Shown: positions 25,677-33,717, counted from the first letter of the stretch. The stretch is 36,130 nt of DNA from Bacillota bacterium (GCA_023436305.1 JAEZJQ010000042.1:1-36130); one strand, 5' to 3'. The notes: generated by a model not told the origin, from the sequence alone. A program made the numbers and translations.

Positions 25677-26672
25677 TTAGAAATTAAAGGTATCAACGTT
25701 ATCTTTTGTTATGACCAAAGGACTTCCAAGCAATAGAATTTTCGTATCCGGGAAATATTTAATTTCTTGGGATAATCCGGGGACCTTGTTGATTTGGCTA
25801 AAAGACTCGTTTTTCGCCAGTTTCATCCCGGCCCAAACGGTTAAATAGCCTAATTCACGAGGATTCCAGAGAATTGACGCCTCCATAATTCCTTTCTTTA
25901 CAAAGGGGCGAACCGTATTCGGCGAACCGTAACCGATAACCTTTACTTTTCCAACCTTGTTGGACGATTCAACGGCCCGCGCCACGCCCGGGATGGTGGA
26001 AGAAGCCACTGCCACTAAACCTTTGAGATCAGGATATCTTACCATAAGTTGTTGAGCTTGACGGAAAGCATCTTCACTGGAACCGCCCGTCGTGAATCTT
26101 ACATCGACAATACTCATTTTCGGATATTTTTTAATCCGTTCTTTCATGTATCCAATCCAGGCATTAAGGTTAGTTGCGGTGGATTCACCGGATACGATAC
26201 CAATTTTGCCCTGATTTTTAAGCTGTTTTGCCAGGGTATCCATTAAAGTATAACCTAAATCTTGGTCCATGGCCTGGGCGACATATAATTGGCGCTCGCT
26301 GTTCGGGCTGTCGCTATCGGCTGTATATACCGCGACACCGGCTTTCCGTGCTTTCTCAATGATCGGATTAATGGATACCGAATCCAAAACCGAGACGGAA
26401 ATGGCATCATACTTTTGAGTAATCAAACTATCCATAATTCGTACTTGCTCCGGAGCGCTTGCCGTCGTAGCGCCGACATAATCAAATTCCACGTTAAACT
26501 GTTTGGCGGCATCCTTCCCACCTTGTTCCATAGCAGTAAAATATGGAATTCCAATTAATTGGGGAATGAAAGCGATTTTCAGCTTTTCATTGACTGCAAA
26601 AGTTCCACTGAGTTGTGCGCATAAAACGACCGCGATCAATAAAATTGTAATAATCAAACCATACTTTTTCAT
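25677..26672 (-). CDS. Sugar ABC transporter substrate-binding protein (RbsB/RhaS/LsrB-like)
   Basis: This 331-aa periplasmic-binding-protein-like protein has a signal peptide (residues 1-26). The single Cys in the hydrophobic part (AVVLCAQ) does not fit a lipobox, so it is probably a soluble periplasmic protein. KLKIAFIPQLIGIPYFTAMEQGGKDAAKQFNVEFDYVG and the C-terminal KILLLGSPLVITKDNVDTFNF resemble the rhamnose (RhaS) and autoinducer-2 (LsrB) binding proteins more than ribose RbsB. No rhamnose-catabolic or lsrK/lsrF/lsrG gene is present nearby, so the ligand is open. AAGGAG precedes the ATG. Confidence 0.88.
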   Translation of the reverse strand: MKKYGLIITILLIAVVLCAQLSGTFAVNEKLKIAFIPQLIGIPYFTAMEQGGKDAAKQFNVEFDYVGATTASAPEQVRIMDSLITQKYDAISVSVLDSVSINPIIEKARKAGVAVYTADSDSPNSERQLYVAQAMDQDLGYTLMDTLAKQLKNQGKIGIVSGESTATNLNAWIGYMKERIKKYPKMSIVDVRFTTGGSSEDAFRQAQQLMVRYPDLKGLVAVASSTIPGVARAVESSNKVGKVKVIGYGSPNTVRPFVKKGIMEASILWNPRELGYLTVWAGMKLAKNESFSQINKVPGLSQEIKYFPDTKILLLGSPLVITKDNVDTFNF

Positions 26673-26823
26673 TTTTCATTCTCCTTTTTTTAAGTATTAT
26701 ATAAACTCCAGATTATAGCGAATTAATAACACTCTCACCTCCTTAACACGAATGAAATAAGTATCGCTGCTTCCCGATATATTCCATAAGTTTGATCTTT
26801 TGTTCTTATGTAACAATTGAAAT

Positions 26824-27744
26824 TTATTTGCCGGACTCCTGAATGAATTTACAAATATCATTCCGATATGGAATGGAAGCCTGGGCGCCAAGCTTGGTGA
26901 CAGTCAGGGCACTAGCCGCTGTAGCCCAATAAACTGCATCCAAAATTCCTGCGTCTTCACTCAAACGAGTGGCCACCGCTCCGACAAAAACGTCGCCGGC
27001 CGCTGTGGTGTCGATAGCTTTCACCTTGTATGCCGGTATTCCGTGAAACTCTTTGCCTGTATATACTACAGACCCGTCCTTTCCCAAAGTAACAACGATA
27101 TTATGACAATCGCCGCTTAATTTCGTGACTGCTTGTATAATGGAAGGTATATCCGTAATCTCCATGTTGCTTAAAATGGAAATTTCAACTTCATTGACAA
27201 TGAGTAGATCAACATACTTTAATGAAGGTAATACATCTTTGGATGCGGGGGCGGAATTGAGGATAGTATACAAACCTTGTTCTTTGGCGATTTTTAACAC
27301 TGATTTTACAATATTTAGTGGTATTTCTTGTTGTAAAACAACCATATCATAGCCTTTTAACAAATCTTTTATTTCTTCTTCCGTCTCTTGCCAAACCTTG
27401 TTGGCTCCCGCCGAAACAATAATATTATTTTCTCCCAGTGAATTTACATTGATTATGGCTAACCCGGTCACTTCACCTCGTATACATTTCACTCGTTGGA
27501 GATCAATATTTTCTTTTTGTAAATTATTGTAAACAATTTCACTAAGTTTATCATCGCCAATTTTACCTACCATACGGACGTTACCGCCGGTCCGGGAAAT
27601 TGCGACGGCTTGATTGGCGCCTTTCCCGCCAGAGAACCACTGGTGTTGTTTCCCTAAAATCGTCTCTCCGGGCTTTGGAAAATCATTAATGGATACAACT
27701 AAATCCATGTTAATACTTCCGATTACAATTATTTTCTTTCCCAT
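26824..27744 (-). CDS. rbsK: Ribokinase-family (PfkB) carbohydrate kinase
   Basis: This 306-aa kinase shows the ribokinase motifs: MGKKIIVIGSINMDLV at the start, WFSGGKGANQAVA (residues 37-48, sugar binding), and DTTAAGDVFVGAVA near residue 250 (anion hole and catalytic Asp). In the usual DTTGAGD motif the fourth position is Gly; ribokinases often have Ala here, so it is normal. It phosphorylates ribose or a related pentose/nucleoside at a primary hydroxyl. ATG 27744 is preferred over ATG 27750 because GGAGAG is then 6-8 nt upstream. Two operators lie in the region before it, so it is expected to be the first gene of the repressed transport unit. Substrate within the family is not certain. 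Confidence 0.85.
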   Translation of the reverse strand: MGKKIIVIGSINMDLVVSINDFPKPGETILGKQHQWFSGGKGANQAVAISRTGGNVRMVGKIGDDKLSEIVYNNLQKENIDLQRVKCIRGEVTGLAIINVNSLGENNIIVSAGANKVWQETEEEIKDLLKGYDMVVLQQEIPLNIVKSVLKIAKEQGLYTILNSAPASKDVLPSLKYVDLLIVNEVEISILSNMEITDIPSIIQAVTKLSGDCHNIVVTLGKDGSVVYTGKEFHGIPAYKVKAIDTTAAGDVFVGAVATRLSEDAGILDAVYWATAASALTVTKLGAQASIPYRNDICKFIQESGK

Positions 27745-27809
27745 TTTCATCTCTCCAGACTTGGTTCCATAAGTAAAATCATGGTCGCTTTCTTGGAATA
27801 TCTGTTTCG

Positions 27810-27829
27810 AAACGTTTTTAAAAACGTTT
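27810..27829. promoter_or_regulatory. LacI-family operator O1
   Basis: This is a perfect 20-bp palindrome made of two AAACGTTT cores whose CG centres are 12 bp apart. AAACGTTT with a central CG is the core typical of RbsR/PurR-type operators. The flank TTATTTATA (minus strand TATAAATAA, -10-like) is shared with the operator at 29082, giving 32 identical bases in total. It should block transcription of the kinase-transport unit. Confidence 0.75.
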
Positions 27830-27913
27830 TTATTTATACTGAAAAAAATTTTATCCAGTTTTAGAAGAACGTATAGTTAAAATAAATATGGAAAAATCCA
27901 TTTTAAGGTTTCG

Positions 27914-27933
27914 AAACGTTTTTAAGAACGTTT
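27914..27933. promoter_or_regulatory. LacI-family operator O2
   Basis: This is a second copy of the 20-bp palindrome with one mismatch (AAACGTTT at 27914-27921, GAACGTTT at 27926-27933). It lies 104 bp upstream of O1 centre to centre, about ten helical turns, suited to repressor looping. Confidence 0.7.
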
Positions 27934-28061
27934 TTATATAATTCGATAAGAAAGGATAAAATCCCTTCTCTCGATGTAAATTTATATTCGGTTTAGTTGA
28001 AAATGAATAACTCGACTGTTCCCTGGCCGCCTATCTCCGGTAACAGTCGTACCAAGTGTTT

Positions 28062-29063
28062 TCAATTCCCCGGGCTTGATTCGCGAACAACCAGTTGCGG
28101 TTCAAAAACCTTGCAAGTAACAAATTCTTTCTTGGAATTAATAGCCCTTAAAACCATTTTAACGGCTTCGGCTCCCATTTCATATGCCGGTTGTCTGACT
28201 GTAGTTAATGCCGGTTTGAAAAGAGAGGCCAGCAGTATGTCATCATAGCCTACCACTTCAATTTGATTGGGTATATCCATCCCAAATTCCGAAAGTACCG
28301 TAATTGCGCCAAAAGTCATCATGTCGTTCGCGCCAAAAACCGCATCGAAACTGATTTGATTGGCAATAATTTCCTTGAGGGCTTTTTGTCCGCTCTCAAA
28401 GGAAAAATCACCATAAGTAATTAATTTCGGTTCCACTCTAAGTTGATTTTCGGCGAGGGCTTGTTTATAACCATTCAACCGGTCGAGACTGGATTGCAAT
28501 TGATCCGGTCCGGAGATAAAAAGAATTTTTTGCTTGCCGTTACGAATAAGATGGCTGGTTGCAATATAAGCCCCTTTCGTATTATCAACCGTAACGGTGG
28601 GAATGGATAAATCATCCAAGCGCCGGTCTAAGATAACCTTTGGAATGGAAAGTTCATTTAAAATACTTAAACTCTTCTTAATCTTGCCGGAACAAGTAAA
28701 AATAATGCCGTCAACACATTTCTCTTCAAATAATCGCAAAAAAGTAGCTTCTTCATTTACTTCTCCGTCAGTATTACACAAAATGATATTATACCCATAA
28801 CGCTTGGCGGTATCACCGACTCCCCGGACCATGAGTGGAAAAAAAGGATTCACGATATCGGGGATAATTAAACCGATAACCTTGGATTTCTTACTTTTGA
28901 GGCTACGGGCTAGCCCATTGGGCCGGTAATTCAGTTCATCGATTGCTTTGAGAACTCTTTGCCGGAGTTCTTTCGAAACCCGTTCCTTCTTATTAATGGC
29001 TAAAGAAACCGTTGAAATGGAAACACCAGCGCGTTTGGCCACTTCTTTGATTGTTACTTTGAT
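28062..29063 (-). CDS. LacI-family transcriptional repressor
   Basis: The HTH is VTIKEVAKRAGVSISTVSLAIN at the N-terminus, the hinge helix region RPNGLARSLKSKKSKVIG, and a periplasmic-binding-protein-like core follows (LIIPDIVNPFFPLMVRGV, FGANDMMTFGA, VVGYDDILLASLFKPALTTVRQP). It should bind the palindromes at 27810, 27914 and 29082 and be released by a sugar or sugar-phosphate. The first conventional start, GTG 29042, would cut off the first HTH helix and has no ribosome-binding site. Reading back in frame gives I-K-V-T-I-K-E-V with ATC at 29061-29063, and GGGGAG is located 5 nt upstream of it. The likely start is therefore a non-standard AUC, or an ATG altered in this sequence; coordinates here use ATC. 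About 333 aa. Confidence 0.88.
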   Translation of the reverse strand: MKVTIKEVAKRAGVSISTVSLAINKKERVSKELRQRVLKAIDELNYRPNGLARSLKSKKSKVIGLIIPDIVNPFFPLMVRGVGDTAKRYGYNIILCNTDGEVNEEATFLRLFEEKCVDGIIFTCSGKIKKSLSILNELSIPKVILDRRLDDLSIPTVTVDNTKGAYIATSHLIRNGKQKILFISGPDQLQSSLDRLNGYKQALAENQLRVEPKLITYGDFSFESGQKALKEIIANQISFDAVFGANDMMTFGAITVLSEFGMDIPNQIEVVGYDDILLASLFKPALTTVRQPAYEMGAEAVKMVLRAINSKKEFVTCKVFEPQLVVRESSPGN

Positions 29064-29081
29064 GATAACTCCCCTCTCTCG

Positions 29082-29101
29082 AAACGTTTTTAAAAACGTT
29101 T
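29082..29101. promoter_or_regulatory. LacI-family operator O3 (autoregulation)
   Basis: This is the third copy of the perfect 20-bp palindrome, again with the adjacent TATAAATA on the minus strand. It lies between the -10-like element and the Shine-Dalgarno of the repressor gene, so the repressor should silence its own gene. Confidence 0.75.
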
Positions 29102-29207
29102 TTATTTATATTTCGATACCAATTCGAATACTCCTGCTGAAATGTGATTGATAATCATATAATTTTTTTCTTTTTACATACTGAATCAAAAACTCGTTAA
29201 ATGGTTA

Positions 29208-30422
29208 TTAGCCGCAAAAATCAAAGGCTATGGCCGCATTTCCGGCGACAGCGCTTATAATATTCTCTATCTTCACCCGATCAAACGCAGTATGCGCATA
29301 TTGTTCTTCCATGGGTGAATACCCAATGGTCGGGATATGCAGTTTTCCGGTAACATAACTGGCGTCGGTCGCAAATTCCCATTTGCCGATTTCAGGATTC
29401 TGGCCTATGGTCTTTAACGATTGAATCACTGAAGCAACATACTCGTGATTCTTATCAATACTCCAAGCGTCCATATATTTTTCCACTTCCGCCGTATAAC
29501 CGGTATACGAAGTCTCTGTCGTTTTTTTGATGCCCACTTCCGCCTTAAATGCCGGATCAGCGCTTAATTCGCAAATCAAATCCTTTATCGGAGTCATGAC
29601 TTGCGCCGCGGTTTCACCGGGCACCAGCCTGCGATCCAATGATATCGTGCAAATATCCGGAACAATGCTCAACCTTCCGGGGAGGCTTGCAATATTGGTC
29701 AAAGTTAAGGTAGCTTTACCCAAAAACCCGTGTTCGGGAAGATTGGCGGCAATCCGCTGTACGCCTTCAATAAGCGGGATCATATGATAGACCGCGTTGA
29801 TTCCTCGATCCGGAGTACTGGCATGGCAGGTCCGGCCCAAAGTTGCCACTTCGATCTCCGCCCGGCCCCGATGGCCGATAAAAACATTCAAGCTGGTGGC
29901 TTCGGATGAAATCATTAAATCAAAGGTAATTTCTTTTTTCTTACAAGTAACATCGCATAAATATTTTATGCCAAACATTCCGGTGGGTTCTTCCTGGACC
30001 ACGGCGGAAAAAATATAATCGCCCTTTAATTGGTCCAGCTTCTTAAGGACGGCCCCCGCGTAAATCTGAGAAGCAATACCTCCTTTATCGTCACTGGCGG
30101 CCCGGCCATGAATATACCCGTCACGAACTACCGCGTCATAAGGTGGATATTCCCAATTTCGAAGATCCCCCGGATCGACATGATCCAGATGGGAATTGAA
30201 CATTATGTTTTTCCCCTCACCGGCGCCTTTAATGATCCCAATAATATTACCGATTTCATCCCGAAAAACATGGTCATATCCAAGCTTTACCAGTTCAGCC
30301 GTGCATAAATCCGCTACCATCTTTTCCTCACCGCTGATGCTTGGAGTTTGAATCAACTTGCGCGTAAACGCTATAACTTCCTCCCCCAATTGATTGGCCA
30401 ACCCGATGATTTGTTCTTTCAT
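29208..30422 (-). CDS. M20 family hydrolase, YgeY-like
   Basis: This 404-aa protein has the M20 residues NSHLDHVDPG (His78, Asp80), GRAASDDKGG (Asp111/Asp112), VVQEEPTG (Glu144, Glu145), ISSEA (Glu), HASTPDRGINA and the closing QYAHTAFDRVKIEN (His). The overall sequence is closer to the YgeY selenium-metabolism-linked/purine-cluster hydrolases than to the first M20 enzyme of this locus (22693-24033). It lies upstream of the LacI-family gene on the same strand, 144 nt away, and may be a separate transcription unit because the lacI gene has its own operator. AGAGGA precedes the ATG. Substrate unknown. Confidence 0.88.
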   Translation of the reverse strand: MKEQIIGLANQLGEEVIAFTRKLIQTPSISGEEKMVADLCTAELVKLGYDHVFRDEIGNIIGIIKGAGEGKNIMFNSHLDHVDPGDLRNWEYPPYDAVVRDGYIHGRAASDDKGGIASQIYAGAVLKKLDQLKGDYIFSAVVQEEPTGMFGIKYLCDVTCKKKEITFDLMISSEATSLNVFIGHRGRAEIEVATLGRTCHASTPDRGINAVYHMIPLIEGVQRIAANLPEHGFLGKATLTLTNIASLPGRLSIVPDICTISLDRRLVPGETAAQVMTPIKDLICELSADPAFKAEVGIKKTTETSYTGYTAEVEKYMDAWSIDKNHEYVASVIQSLKTIGQNPEIGKWEFATDASYVTGKLHIPTIGYSPMEEQYAHTAFDRVKIENIISAVAGNAAIAFDFCG

Positions 30423-30638
30423 GACGGTCCTCTTTCCATGGAATTCTAATCAATTCATTGATTCATTTCACTTTCAGTTGCATTTCTCTTCCGGTTGACA
30501 AATTTCCTGCTTTTTGGAAATCATAAATTCTGAATTATCTTCACCAAATCAATAATCATACCAAGGAGGCTAAAGCAGGAGATTCTTATGCAAAAAAGAA
30601 TATTATTCATAAATCTATCAGTAAAGAGGTGTTTAAAT

Positions 30639-31058
30639 ATGGAATATATAAAATGGCTAGCCGACAAATATACCGTTGGTGTTCAAAAGTGTGACGACCA
30701 ACATAAAAAACTGATAGAAATTATCAATGAAGTTTTTATCGCCAAAATGAATAATGCAGGCAAGGGGATTATTTTAAACATTCTTAACCAACTGAATGAT
30801 TATACAAAAAACCATTTTATGGATGAGGAAGTATTATTAAAAGAAAATAATTACCCTAATTTAAAAGCTCATAAAAACGAGCACGCTTTATTTATTGCGA
30901 AAGTCAATAGTTTTATTCAGGATTTCCATGCAAATAAAGTGTCATTAAACGACGAAATGCTGGATTTTCTAAAAAATTGGTTGATCGATCACATTATGCG
31001 AACAGATAAGGAATATGGAGCTTATTTCAATAGTCAAAACAACTGTTCTGGAGGATAA
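30639..31058 (+). CDS. Bacteriohemerythrin
   Basis: This 139-aa single-domain hemerythrin has a complete set of di-iron ligands: His22, His59, Glu63, His78, His82, His118 and Asp123 (motifs CDDQHKKL, KNHFMDEE, HKNEHALF, IDHIMRTDKEY). It binds O2 reversibly at a non-heme di-iron centre and is usually used for oxygen sensing, storage or detoxification in microaerophiles and anaerobes. ATG 30639 (MEYIKW, the family's standard start) has AGAGGT 9 nt upstream. An in-frame ATG at 30588 has an even better CAGGAG site and would add 17 residues; either may be used. Single gene, no partner. Confidence 0.9.
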   Translation: MEYIKWLADKYTVGVQKCDDQHKKLIEIINEVFIAKMNNAGKGIILNILNQLNDYTKNHFMDEEVLLKENNYPNLKAHKNEHALFIAKVNSFIQDFHANKVSLNDEMLDFLKNWLIDHIMRTDKEYGAYFNSQNNCSGG

Positions 31059-31135
31059 GTCGATTGAGTCAACTACTTAGTCAAACCATACTCAGGAAAG
31101 TCCATTTCTCCAACCCAATTAATGCCGAATCCCCT

Positions 31136-31621
31136 TTAACCCACACCCTTCCGATCCAAACTCCGGTACTGGATGGCTTCCGCCAAATGCCCTAAATTAA
31201 TCCGGGTCTCCCCTTCCAAATCGGCAATGGTCCGGGCTAGTTTCAAGATCCGGGTATAGGCCCTGGCGCTCAAGGAGAACCGCTGTACCGCTTGGCGTAA
31301 GATGTCCTTGGATTCCTGATCCAGGCCGCAGTACTCCCGAATGTCCTTATTGGTCATATGGGCGTTGCAAAAGTAGGCTGTACCGGAGAATCGCTCCCGT
31401 TGGACAGTTCTGGCCGTTTCCACCCGCTCACGGATAGTCCGGGAAGGCTCGCTTTTTTGGATCGAATCCAATTCGAATTCCTGTAACCGCGGAACTTCGA
31501 TCTGCAAGTCGAACCGGTCCAGCAATGGCCCGGAAATCCGGCTCTGGTAGCGCTGAATCTGGATCGGGGAACAACTGCATTTTTTTTGGGGATCACCAAA
31601 AAATCCGCAAGGACAACCGTA
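31136..31621 (-). pseudogene. comM: ComM/YifB (Mg-chelatase-like AAA+ ATPase), C-terminal fragment
   Basis: The frame encodes about 160 C-terminal residues of ComM: CPCGFFGDPQKKCSCSP (four-Cys motif), QIQRYQSRISGPLLDRFDLQIEVP, FSLSARAYTRILKLARTIADLEG and the final HLAEAIQYRSLD. Full ComM has about 500 residues, so roughly two thirds are missing. Homology breaks exactly at the CPCG motif: the conserved Asn-Pro before it is replaced by Tyr-Gly, and a stop codon in frame lies at 31628-31630. On the other side are phage-like genes. The N-terminal part should lie to the right of the window if this is an insertion. ComM is a helicase used in natural transformation. Confidence 0.85.
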
Positions 31622-31704
31622 CTCAATCTAACCTTGGCAATATTGTAAAACAGGTAACCTTACCTTGGAACAATAATACTAGATTATTGGATGATTTTAT
31701 ACCC
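31612..31704. other. Putative left junction (attL) of an integrated element
   Basis: ComM homology ends near 31615 and element-specific sequence begins. Imperfect direct repeats (AACCTTGGCAATA and TACCTTGGAACAATA, about 31631-31675) occur just inside. Which recombinase made the junction cannot be seen, since the integrase gene and the right end are outside the window. Confidence 0.45.
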
Positions 31705-32082
31705 ATGACTCCGGCCAGCCGAATCCGCCAAACCCGCTTGGCCAAAAAGATGACCATCCGGCAACTGGCCGTCGCGGCCGGGATGACCCCAGAAGCTATT
31801 AGCTTAGTCGAAAACGAAAAAACAAGGCCATCGCTCCCCAGGCTCCGAGTAATTGCATCGATTTTAGGTACGACTATCCCCTATTTAGGGTGTTTTGAAA
31901 ATCTCCCGGAAGAAACTTTTGGCCAAAAAATTACCAAGGCCCGATTATACCTTGGTATGTTAAAAACTGAATTTGCGGCCATGATTGGAGTAACCCCAAA
32001 AACGGTCCAAAACTGGGAGCGGGATATTTTTAAGCCGAATCCGGATCAATACTCTAAACTTAAACCATACCTTCTTCATTAA
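31705..32082 (+). CDS. Double XRE-type HTH regulator
   Basis: This 125-aa protein has two helix-turn-helix domains in tandem. The first (about residues 4-58) is a full HTH_3 domain (RIRQTRLAKKMTIRQLAVAAGMTPEAISLVENEKTRPSLPRL). The second (about residues 70-115) is a shorter Cro/C1-like unit (ITKARLYLGMLKTEFAAMIGVTPKTVQNWERD). ATG 31705 is the natural start for the first domain; the frame open to 31525 overlaps the comM fragment and is not real. No good Shine-Dalgarno is seen. As the gene closest to the junction, on the strand opposite to the other element genes, it is a candidate regulator of the element. Its stop overlaps by 4 nt with the end of the ParR-like gene. Confidence 0.75.
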   Translation: MTPASRIRQTRLAKKMTIRQLAVAAGMTPEAISLVENEKTRPSLPRLRVIASILGTTIPYLGCFENLPEETFGQKITKARLYLGMLKTEFAAMIGVTPKTVQNWERDIFKPNPDQYSKLKPYLLH

Positions 32083-32402
32083 AAATATCTTTGTTTTAAA
32101 AAACCAACGTTAACTTTTACTGTTGTTCCCGGCTCATCCCGACTGGGTTCTTCTGCCGGCGGAGGTTCATTTATGTTTTCGGGTGCCTCATAAATCGGTT
32201 CAATCCTAACTCCTTTTTCGGCAAGCGCTGCCAGCTGCTTTTTTATAATCTCAATCTCAGTCAAGACATCGGACGGTTGACCGGCGATAAGGCGCCGGAC
32301 GGCCTCCGAAAAATCTTTGCCCTCTTTTTCGAGATTTTCAATCCATTTATGAACTTGCGGCCATTCGTCTGAATCATACCGAAAGGATTTAGAGTATTTC
32401 AT
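32079..32402 (-). CDS. ParR-like DNA-binding partner of the actin-like protein
   Basis: This 107-aa protein starts MKYSKSFRYDSDEWPQVHKWIENL, followed by EAVRRLIAG, which fits the ribbon-helix-helix DNA-binding domain of ParR-type adaptors. A short helix, a Pro/Glu-rich linker (residues 65-92) and a conserved-looking tail, VKVNVGFLKQRYF, follow; C-terminal tails of ParR proteins contact the ParM filament end. It is encoded 3 nt after the ParM-like gene with GAGGGT before the ATG, the standard parMR order. Binding to parC and repression of its own promoter would be its expected roles. Confidence 0.7.
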   Translation of the reverse strand: MKYSKSFRYDSDEWPQVHKWIENLEKEGKDFSEAVRRLIAGQPSDVLTEIEIIKKQLAALAEKGVRIEPIYEAPENINEPPPAEEPSRDEPGTTVKVNVGFLKQRYF

Positions 32403-32405
32403 GAT

Positions 32406-33416
32406 TTACCCTCGACTCAAAAGGTAGAGATATAACGAGCCATAGCAGTTTAAAAGCTGAGACCCGGCCGGATAAATTACATTGAGCGTTTTTTCATACC
32501 GGCCTTTAAATCGGTCAGCTAAAACCTTCGGACCTCCACCAGCTAAAATCATGTTTTGATACCGGGATAGTTTAAGCCGGGAGGAGAGTTGGTTGTAAAT
32601 ATCAAGCTCTAATTGGTCATAAAATGCCTTTAATTCCGGTTTACAATCAATCCGATTACTCCCTCGGTATATTGGAGTATCAAACATAATATGATTAACG
32701 AGTTCGGCCTGGGTCAATTCCTTTCCTCTCTCCTCAAGCCAGCGTTGGAGTTTTGCATATGCATTAAACATTCCAAGATCCAACGAACCAGACCCGGCAT
32801 CGTACGGATCTCCTCCCGGGTTAAAGCTGATATAATTACAAGTTTGGTCGCCGACATCCACGACCAAAACATAGCTGTTAAAAACATCTTCATGGATAAG
32901 GTTAAGCTTCGAATCATAGCAATACCCGTATAAAGCCGTTTCTGCTTCCGGTAAAACATGGCATTCAGAAACGGTAAAATAAGAATGAGTTCCGGCCATA
33001 TCACCGGCCTTATGAAATACCGAATAAGACGAGGTTCCTATTAAAGTTTTCTCAAGGTTTTTCTTCTGGCTCTTCCAGTCCCGAGCCGGGCAATTGGCTA
33101 AAAGGATAATTTCCTCTCCGCGGCCGGCATACAACGAACAGGCGGCAATGGTTTGTAGGATGTTCTGTTCATTCGTTTTATCCGGGTTGCGATCCTGGGT
33201 CGCGCTATCCGGCTTTTGTCTGACAGCCAAGCTCCCGAGTAAATAGTCAAACATGCCATATTTTATCCAAATATCGTCTGGCATAGTTTTGACCGAAAGC
33301 CTAAAATCTCCTTCCGGAAGCTTGGCTATAGCCGATTGAAAAACTTTGCTTTTCCCATCGCATAAAGATTTTACGAAACAACGGCCGGAATCGACTACTA
33401 TAATTTTTTTGCTCAA
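32406..33416 (-). CDS. parM: ParM/actin-like plasmid segregation ATPase
   Basis: This 336-aa protein of the actin/ParM superfamily has phosphate-1 loop VVDSGRCFVK (Asp9), the LPEAETALYGY segment with catalytic-type Glu158, phosphate-2 loop LVVDVGDQTCNYI (Asp187) and adenosine loop ILAGGGPKVLADRF (Gly293-295). ParM-type filaments push plasmid copies apart before cell division. Start is TTG 33416 with AGGGGGA upstream. Its presence with a ParR-like partner inside a lysis-gene-bearing element suggests a phage that is kept as a plasmid at some stage, or a captured plasmid module. Confidence 0.85.
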   Translation of the reverse strand: MSKKIIVVDSGRCFVKSLCDGKSKVFQSAIAKLPEGDFRLSVKTMPDDIWIKYGMFDYLLGSLAVRQKPDSATQDRNPDKTNEQNILQTIAACSLYAGRGEEIILLANCPARDWKSQKKNLEKTLIGTSSYSVFHKAGDMAGTHSYFTVSECHVLPEAETALYGYCYDSKLNLIHEDVFNSYVLVVDVGDQTCNYISFNPGGDPYDAGSGSLDLGMFNAYAKLQRWLEERGKELTQAELVNHIMFDTPIYRGSNRIDCKPELKAFYDQLELDIYNQLSSRLKLSRYQNMILAGGGPKVLADRFKGRYEKTLNVIYPAGSQLLNCYGSLYLYLLSRG

Positions 33417-33465
33417 TCTAAATTCCCCCTTTATAGTTTGGTAATACAGGTATTACAACAATTTA

Positions 33466-33494
33466 ATTATGAGGGATTTGGATAAATTCAACAA
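33466..33494 (-). promoter_or_regulatory. Promoter of the parMR-like genes
   Basis: On the minus strand, TTGTTG (33494-33489) and CATAAT (33471-33466) are separated by exactly 17 bp. Transcription would start around 33459, directly at the palindrome 33441-33456 and 43 nt upstream of the TTG start codon. Confidence 0.55.
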
Positions 33495-33683
33495 CGAATT
33501 AACGATTCGTTGACAAATTCAAAAATGATGTTCTCACCTTATTTTTCTGGCACTTTAAAGCTAAAAGGTCATTGTTGCAATCCACCAGTACAAAGATTTA
33601 CCACATTCTTGTAGCATGACGAAGAAACGACTATTGATGTCGGAGAAGATTACATGCATTTGATGTAGTTTATAAATGAGAAA

Positions 33684-33717
33684 AAGCCCAGCCCCTCAAT
33701 TAAGAGAGACTGGGCTT
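33684..33717 (-). terminator. Rho-independent terminator of the lysis module
   Basis: AAGCCCAG (33684-33691) pairs with CTGGGCTT (33710-33717), and in the minus-strand direction the stem is followed by a T-run. It lies 53 nt beyond the end of the spanin-like gene. Confidence 0.75.

Larger units (their letters stand above)
27745..28061. other. 317-bp regulatory intergenic region
   Basis: No gene is found. The region carries two of the three LacI-type operators, a TATAAAT -10-like element next to the first one (27831-27838, minus strand), and the end of the repressor gene on its right. The kinase-transport transcript presumably begins here. Confidence 0.6.

Noticed and set aside
19948..26672. 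Naming the sugar transporter as rhamnose (RhaSTPQ) or AI-2 (Lsr) system
   Set aside because: The binding protein resembles both, but no rhamnose catabolic genes or lsrK/F/G are present and other genes do not fit.
31525..31704. N-terminal 60-residue extension of the double-HTH protein
   Set aside because: It reads antisense through the comM fragment and across the junction; the domain begins at ATG 31705.
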